A stretch of DNA of 64,000 bases from a virus. The translations under genes and the position numbers were made by a program. The stretch spans positions 62,001 through 126,000 of the IMG/VR virus record IMGVR_UViG_3300034108_001154; one strand, written 5' to 3'. This document shows positions 60,207 through 64,000 of the stretch, in pieces (the stretch's first letter is position 1; every line of letters begins with the position of its first letter). The notes under the pieces were generated by a model. That model did no database searches and was not told where the DNA came from. It worked only from the letters and a program-made list of their open reading frames with translations.

Positions 60207-61297
60207 AATTAGAAACGATTTACAAAAAAACTAAGACAGGTGCAACTCAAGAGTGGACAATTGAAGTATCCGATAATAAATACAGAACTCATAGTGGACA
60301 ATGTGGTGGAGTAATTACCACAAACACATGGACAGTTGTGTATGGTAAAAATGAAGGTAAAGCAAATGGTACTACTGATAACGAACAAGCTCTTAAAGAA
60401 GCAATAGCTAAGAGAACTAAAAAGTTAGAGAGTGGTTATTTTGAAAGTATTAATAACATTGATACTAAACAATACTTTGAACCTATGTTGGCGGCCAAGT
60501 GGGAAGATTACAAAGATAAAATTGAATACCCAATATTCTCTCAACCAAAATTAGATGGTATCCGATGTATCCTTACCAAAGATGGTATGTTTAGTAGGAA
60601 TGGTAAACCAATTGTATCAGCACCTCACATTTTTGAATCAATGAAATATTTGTTTGATGAGAATCCAAATCTAATATTTGATGGAGAATTGTACGCTGAT
60701 AAGTTCGCTAATGATTTCAATAAGATTGTATCGTTGGTGAAAAAAACAAAGCCAACTCCATCTGATTTAGAGGAATGTAAAAAAGTAATCAAATACCATA
60801 TCTATGATTTCCCATCACATGGTGGTGAATTTGTTGAAAGATTCAAAGCATTGTATGGTGTTAAGTTACCATCTACTTGTGAGTTTGTAACAACCCACCC
60901 TGTTAGGGATGAGGCTGGTGTTATGGATTTGTATGGTAAATATGTTGAGCAGGGTTATGAGGGGCAAATGCTTCGTACTGGTGGACTTTATGAGAATAAA
61001 CGAAGTAAGTACCTTTTGAAGCATAAATCCTTTGTAGATGAGGAATATACGATTTTAGATATATGTGAAGGTGAGGGTAACCGAACCGGCACTTGTGGAT
61101 ATATGGTATTTAATACCAAAGATGGAAAGCGATTCAAATCAAATGTAAAGGGGACATTTGCTGAAACAGCTGAGATTTTAGAAAACAAAGATTCCTTGAT
61201 AGGTAAAGAAGCAACTGTTAAGTACTTTAACCTAACACCGGATGGAATTCCCCGATTTCCTTATGTTATAAAAATAAATAGAAATGAGTATGAGTAA
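60203..61297 (+). CDS. 30: ATP-dependent DNA ligase
   Basis: The 364-residue protein has an N-terminal WGR-like part (about 1-85) ending in KKLESGYFE, then the adenylation site QPKLDGIRC with Lys116, a LIFDGELY motif, YEGQMLRTG, and YLLKHKS near the C-terminus. It seals nicks after Okazaki fragment processing. It is shorter than T4 gp30 (487) but complete in its catalytic motifs. Confidence 0.88.
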   Translation: MKLETIYKKTKTGATQEWTIEVSDNKYRTHSGQCGGVITTNTWTVVYGKNEGKANGTTDNEQALKEAIAKRTKKLESGYFESINNIDTKQYFEPMLAAKWEDYKDKIEYPIFSQPKLDGIRCILTKDGMFSRNGKPIVSAPHIFESMKYLFDENPNLIFDGELYADKFANDFNKIVSLVKKTKPTPSDLEECKKVIKYHIYDFPSHGGEFVERFKALYGVKLPSTCEFVTTHPVRDEAGVMDLYGKYVEQGYEGQMLRTGGLYENKRSKYLLKHKSFVDEEYTILDICEGEGNRTGTCGYMVFNTKDGKRFKSNVKGTFAETAEILENKDSLIGKEATVKYFNLTPDGIPRFPYVIKINRNEYE

Positions 61298-61430
61298 AGA
61301 CACCAAAGATTGGATGGAAAAGTTAGTAAAGAACTATCGAATTCCATTGGAAGAGGACAAATCCAAAAAACAAGAACCAAAGAAACTATTGAAAGAATCA
61401 CAATTAAAAAAGATTTTGGAAAGAAATTAG
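61284..61430 (+). CDS. Very small charged protein
   Basis: A 48-residue frame overlapping the ligase end by 14 bases, rich in Lys and Glu, ending LKKILERN. Its stop codon TAG is also the end of the next promoter's -33 box. Confidence is moderate because of size. Confidence 0.45.
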   Translation: MSMSKDTKDWMEKLVKNYRIPLEEDKSKKQEPKKLLKESQLKKILERN

Positions 61431-61458
61431 GTTATTTGAATTATTTTTTGTATATTTG
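61427..61458 (+). promoter_or_regulatory. Promoter overlapping a stop codon
   Basis: TTAG (61427-61430), 20 bases, TATATTTG (61451-61458). The ATCA element is not present (TTGA). Four bases separate the -7 box from an ATG at 61463. Confidence 0.65.
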
Positions 61459-61504
61459 AAATATGAATTACTATAATATACAAGCATTCGTAAAAAAGAT
61501 AAAG

Positions 61505-61768
61505 ATGAAAACATTCAAAGATTTAGAATTTAAACCACATACTGCCGGAATGGGAGGTGTGATGAGTCGTATCATATTTGAAAATGGATATGGTGCTAGT
61601 GTAGTTAAGACCCCATATACCTATGGTGGTGATAGGGGAAAATATGAATTAGCAGTATTAGGTACTGATGGTGATTTGACATATGATACTCCAATTACAG
61701 ATGATGTTATTGGGTATTTATCAGAAACAGAAGTTACTGATATATTAGAACAAATCCAAAAATTGTAA
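61505..61768 (+). CDS. Hypothetical protein with uncertain start
   Basis: I prefer the ATG at 61505, which follows an A-rich leader; an ATG at 61463 would be leaderless, four bases after the -7 box. The 87-residue product from 61505 (MKTFKDLEFKPH) is alpha/beta with no known motif. It runs into the next gene with one base between. Confidence 0.55.
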   Translation: MKTFKDLEFKPHTAGMGGVMSRIIFENGYGASVVKTPYTYGGDRGKYELAVLGTDGDLTYDTPITDDVIGYLSETEVTDILEQIQKL

Positions 61769-61769
61769 T

Positions 61770-62231
61770 ATGGCATATAATAAATTCCGTTGGTACACAT
61801 CTAAACTTAGAAAGAAGCCACTACCAAAATCAGCTCCATTACTCCGAAGGATTCAAAATGGTGATTTTGAAGTTTCACCTTATTTTGATGAGGCAAAGTA
61901 TAATAGAGAACTTGCGATTGAAGCTTATGAATTGACTAAAAAGAATGCACTTATTTCAGACCCAGCTCAATTAGAGATGGAGGCATTGTATGCTGGTAGA
62001 ATTAAAAGAGTAAAAGCTCTTAAGTTAGATGAAGTAGGTAATACTGATGAGAATAAACGATTGCGAGAATTACAAAGAGCATTAGCCGAAGAATTCGAAA
62101 AGGATTTATGGGAGAAGGCTATGGAAAGAAAGCGGGGTAAGGGTACTACTGAAGATTTATATTGGTGGTATAAAAAACAATGTAAGCTTGGTTACACTAA
62201 ATCAGAATTACAAATTAGAGGAATCATATGA
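61770..62231 (+). CDS. Hypothetical helical protein
   Basis: The 153-residue protein is basic at its N-terminus and strongly helical and charged after residue 40. No enzyme motif. It overlaps the next small gene by four bases. Confidence 0.6.
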   Translation: MAYNKFRWYTSKLRKKPLPKSAPLLRRIQNGDFEVSPYFDEAKYNRELAIEAYELTKKNALISDPAQLEMEALYAGRIKRVKALKLDEVGNTDENKRLRELQRALAEEFEKDLWEKAMERKRGKGTTEDLYWWYKKQCKLGYTKSELQIRGII

Positions 62232-62404
62232 AAGAAGCATACTTTAAAGTACTAAATACAATTAAAACTGCACAATACGCTGCAATGGCAAATGGAAGTG
62301 TGAAAAAATTAATAAATAATTTTAGTAATATGTATGATGACAAGGATTTAATTGAATCTTTGGATACTATTTATAATGAAAAACTAAAAGAATATCAACT
62401 ATAA
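62228..62404 (+). CDS. Small helical hypothetical protein
   Basis: A 58-residue helical protein (MKEAYFKVLNTIKTAQYAAM) coupled to the upstream gene by a four-base overlap, which supports it as real. Confidence 0.55.
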   Translation: MKEAYFKVLNTIKTAQYAAMANGSVKKLINNFSNMYDDKDLIESLDTIYNEKLKEYQL

Positions 62405-62415
62405 TACTTATTGAT

Positions 62416-62691
62416 ATGGAAATGATTAAAAGCAGATACGGATTAGAGAGAGTTATCGAAAAATTAGATACCAATAGACTTAGGATTACTGGGGAATCTC
62501 AATTTCAAAGAACATCAACAAATGATTCCGGTGAAACGGTAATGTTTGACTTTGAAGGTGGACCGGTATTATCGGTAGGAGGAGTACTTAATTTTCAAAA
62601 ATCAAAATGGATTATAACATCAATCACACCAATTGATTCAAAGTACGAAGGATTGGTAGAATGCATTGTAGGGGTTAAATTATCTTATTAG
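62416..62691 (+). CDS. Hypothetical beta-rich protein
   Basis: The 91-residue protein has a beta-rich pattern (GPVLSVGGVLNFQKSKWIIT) and no recognised motif. It may be a small structural or regulatory protein. Confidence 0.58.
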   Translation: MEMIKSRYGLERVIEKLDTNRLRITGESQFQRTSTNDSGETVMFDFEGGPVLSVGGVLNFQKSKWIITSITPIDSKYEGLVECIVGVKLSY

Positions 62692-62702
62692 GAGAATAGA
62701 TT

Positions 62703-62897
62703 ATGTTTGGTTTACTATCAGAGGCAGAAGTACAAGACCCACTTATCACTAAAAAGATATTGGAATCACTTACAGCGGCCCAAAACAAAATGTTGAACGA
62801 TGGTAGACTTCTAATCAACCCTATAACAGGGGATACAATAGTACCCATTCGGGTATCACAAAATCAAATAGCAAAAATTGTAATTAATATATTTTAA
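62703..62897 (+). CDS. Small hypothetical protein
   Basis: The 64-residue protein begins MFGLLSEAEVQD, which resembles the capsid-targeting-like starts at 41-45 kb, but it lies in another gene cluster, so the likeness may be chance. AGGAG lies before its start, the only good Shine-Dalgarno-like sequence I noticed. Confidence 0.52.
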   Translation: MFGLLSEAEVQDPLITKKILESLTAAQNKMLNDGRLLINPITGDTIVPIRVSQNQIAKIVINIF

Positions 62898-62898
62898 G

Positions 62899-63009
62899 AT
62901 GGAAATCAAATATCCAACTTTTAAGTATTTTAATGAAGAGTGGAATAACGAACCCCACACCGATGATGAGTATGGAGATACGCATGTAGATGGTGTAGAT
63001 GAAATTTAG
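62899..63009 (+). CDS. Very small acidic protein
   Basis: A 36-residue frame, very acidic at the C-terminus (DDEYGDTHVDGVDEI), one base after the previous stop. Tight spacing supports it, size does not. Confidence 0.4.
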   Translation: MEIKYPTFKYFNEEWNNEPHTDDEYGDTHVDGVDEI

Positions 63010-63020
63010 TTATTGGGATT

Positions 63021-63063
63021 AAGGGGATACCTCCTTTTCATCGATTCGGTGGGGGGTGAGTCG
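63021..63063 (+). other. Two adjacent hairpins in a GC-rich patch
   Basis: AAGGGG (63021-63026) pairs with CTCCTT (63031-63036), followed by T residues; CGATTC (63042-63047) pairs with GAGTCG (63058-63063) around a G-rich ten-base loop. This patch is far more GC-rich than its surroundings and could be a terminator plus a small structured RNA. Confidence 0.45.
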
Positions 63064-63076
63064 CAACCTTAATTTT

Positions 63077-63110
63077 TTTGATAGTTTTGTTATATTTATA
63101 CTTATATTTG
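63077..63110 (+). promoter_or_regulatory. Weak promoter region with TATATTTATA
   Basis: TTTG (63077-63080) and TATATTTG (63103-63110) are 22 bases apart, and an exact TATATTTATA lies at 63091-63100 between them. Which element is used cannot be decided from sequence. Confidence 0.4.
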
Positions 63111-63146
63111 AATATTACATTTAGCTATCCTTACACTTATTACTAT

Positions 63147-63365
63147 ATGAATAACTCCGCACATCCGAATCCACAACGTAGTAGATTAGAAAGATTTATA
63201 TACGAAATACAAAGCCGCTTGGGAATACAACCAAAATGGGAAAGGGATTTACTTCAAACCGATGAGAAGTTAAAGACGTATAAGGAGTTTAAGGATAAGG
63301 GGATATGTAGTACATTGTATTACTTAAGAATAAATTTTTTAAAAGGATGGACAATAAAATTATAG
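63147..63365 (+). CDS. Small basic hypothetical protein
   Basis: I choose the ATG at 63147; the longer frame from 63078 would start in the promoter. The 72-residue product is basic and helical, with no recognised motif, and overlaps the next gene by 19 bases. Confidence 0.55.
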   Translation: MNNSAHPNPQRSRLERFIYEIQSRLGIQPKWERDLLQTDEKLKTYKEFKDKGICSTLYYLRINFLKGWTIKL

Positions 63366-63556
63366 AGTTAATCAACAAATACCCAAACGATGCTGAGTTG
63401 GGAAATGTTATCCGTAGAGCGTATTGGAGAGAATCCACAACTGGGGAGAAAATCTTTGAATCCCCGGATAAGGGAAAAACGATATACTCCCGTCAAAGTG
63501 GTGAAACCGAACGAACTTTAGTAGATAGGCAGATGGAGATACCATATGAGGGATAA
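63347..63556 (+). CDS. Small hypothetical protein
   Basis: The 69-residue protein is charged, with GNVIRRAYWRESTTGEKIF in the middle, and has no recognised motif. It overlaps both neighbours, as in other phage small-gene arrays. Confidence 0.55.
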   Translation: MDNKIIELINKYPNDAELGNVIRRAYWRESTTGEKIFESPDKGKTIYSRQSGETERTLVDRQMEIPYEG

Positions 63557-63653
63557 ACTAAAAAGGTTTTGGAAGAGGTTAGTATCTCTTACATTAGAAG
63601 CTGGGGAAGGGATATGGGAAGCAACCAAAAATGGAAATTATCCATATTTATAG
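63546..63653 (+). CDS. Very small hypothetical protein
   Basis: A 35-residue frame (MRDKLKRFWKRLVSLTLEAG) with an amphipathic basic helix, overlapping the previous gene by 11 bases. Confidence 0.4.
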   Translation: MRDKLKRFWKRLVSLTLEAGEGIWEATKNGNYPYL

Positions 63654-63684
63654 GGGAGTTAAGTAACAACCCAATTTCGAGTCT

Positions 63685-64000
63685 ATGTACAAAGTAAGAG
63701 GATATCAAAAACCGGAGGATTCGTTCCACACTATTGGAGAGTGGGAACGTATCTCTAAGCGTTTTTTAGACCTACAAAAGGGTGGTTCCGATACTAGGGG
63801 TGGGGTTTTACCTACGGACCCGAAGATGATGGAACTTATAGATACTTATTTTGGATATCAACTATGGGTTGAAACCGATTTGTATGGGGATTTGACCAAG
63901 AAAAACGTTTTAGACTTTATTGAAGATTTTGTAAACCATAGGATATGGGGAATCAGAGATGAGTTTGGGGATTATATAAAGAACATAAACAATGATAGGA
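63685..64000 (+). CDS. Hypothetical protein, cut by the window end
   Basis: The frame starts at the ATG at 63685 and stays open to the window end (at least 105 residues). It is charged, with KMMELIDTYFGYQLWVET and NVLDFIEDFVNHRIWG, and has no recognised motif. The 3' end lies outside the window. Confidence 0.6.
   Translation, partial: MYKVRGYQKPEDSFHTIGEWERISKRFLDLQKGGSDTRGGVLPTDPKMMELIDTYFGYQLWVETDLYGDLTKKNVLDFIEDFVNHRIWGIRDEFGDYIKNINNDR

Noticed and set aside
62695-62699. AGGAG as a sign that the phage uses Shine-Dalgarno starts
   Set aside because: It is the only good example noticed, and the rest of the genes have A-rich starts; partly made of the preceding stop codon.
1-64000. CRISPR arrays, tRNA or rRNA genes
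   Set aside because: No regularly spaced direct repeats and no cloverleaf-like segment noticed in the short intergenic gaps; a tRNA scan would be needed to be certain.

Overview
This window is part of the genome of a large, AT-rich, tailed phage of the T4-like (contractile-tail) replication type that very probably infects a member of the Bacteroidetes. All credible genes lie on the + strand, are tightly packed and often overlap by 1-4 bases. No host chromosomal genes, tRNAs, rRNAs, insertion sequences or CRISPR arrays were seen. The T4-like assignment rests on a full replisome: Cys-less gp32-type SSB, UvsX, RNase H/5' exonuclease, DnaB-type helicase, family B polymerase, sliding clamp, both clamp-loader subunits, ATP-dependent ligase and class I ribonucleotide reductase. 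The Bacteroidetes assignment rests on promoters of the TTTG...TAnnTTTG type, Bacteroidetes-style signal peptides, a DUF4494-like protein, a small Hc1-like histone protein and an almost complete lack of Shine-Dalgarno sequences.

Layout. 1-2.8 kb: secreted and lectin-like proteins and a putative cell-wall enzyme, closed by a strong terminator. 2.8-12.8 kb: replication, recombination and nucleotide metabolism. 12.8-17.8 kb: an accessory block with two Mom-like genes, a DGQHR/HNH protein led by two tandem predicted RNA pseudoknots, and a GT-B glycosyltransferase. 17.8-25 kb: polymerase, clamp, a DruA-like protein, clamp loader and a Cas4-like nuclease. 25.2-40 kb: about sixteen glycan or surface-sugar genes in one operon-like run. 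40-46.3 kb: holin-like gene, then a late-looking cluster whose proteins share a capsid-targeting-like N-terminus, ending in a phage bS21. 46.3-48.8 kb: repeat-rich tail fibre. 48.8-55.5 kb: small genes, a degenerate APS-kinase-like protein and a second sugar/surface cluster. 55.5-59.8 kb: a metallopeptidase-VWA protein and a MoxR-like AAA+ ATPase, each preceded by a small gene and near-duplicate promoters. 59.8-64 kb: ligase and small unknown genes.

The regulatory DNA is unusually readable. Twelve of about nineteen promoter-like sites carry, besides the host -33 and -7 boxes, a fixed (A/C/T)TCA element five bases after the -33 box, usually with an exact 20-base spacer. A second motif, close to TATATTTATA, precedes mainly late-type genes. 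Five genes share an AAACCCTAA-like element just before the start codon. The most notable candidates for undescribed biology are the tandem pseudoknots, the modification/nuclease block they sit in, the capsid-targeting-like family, and the co-regulated VWA/AAA+ module. All functional calls come from reading motifs by eye; no database search was run.
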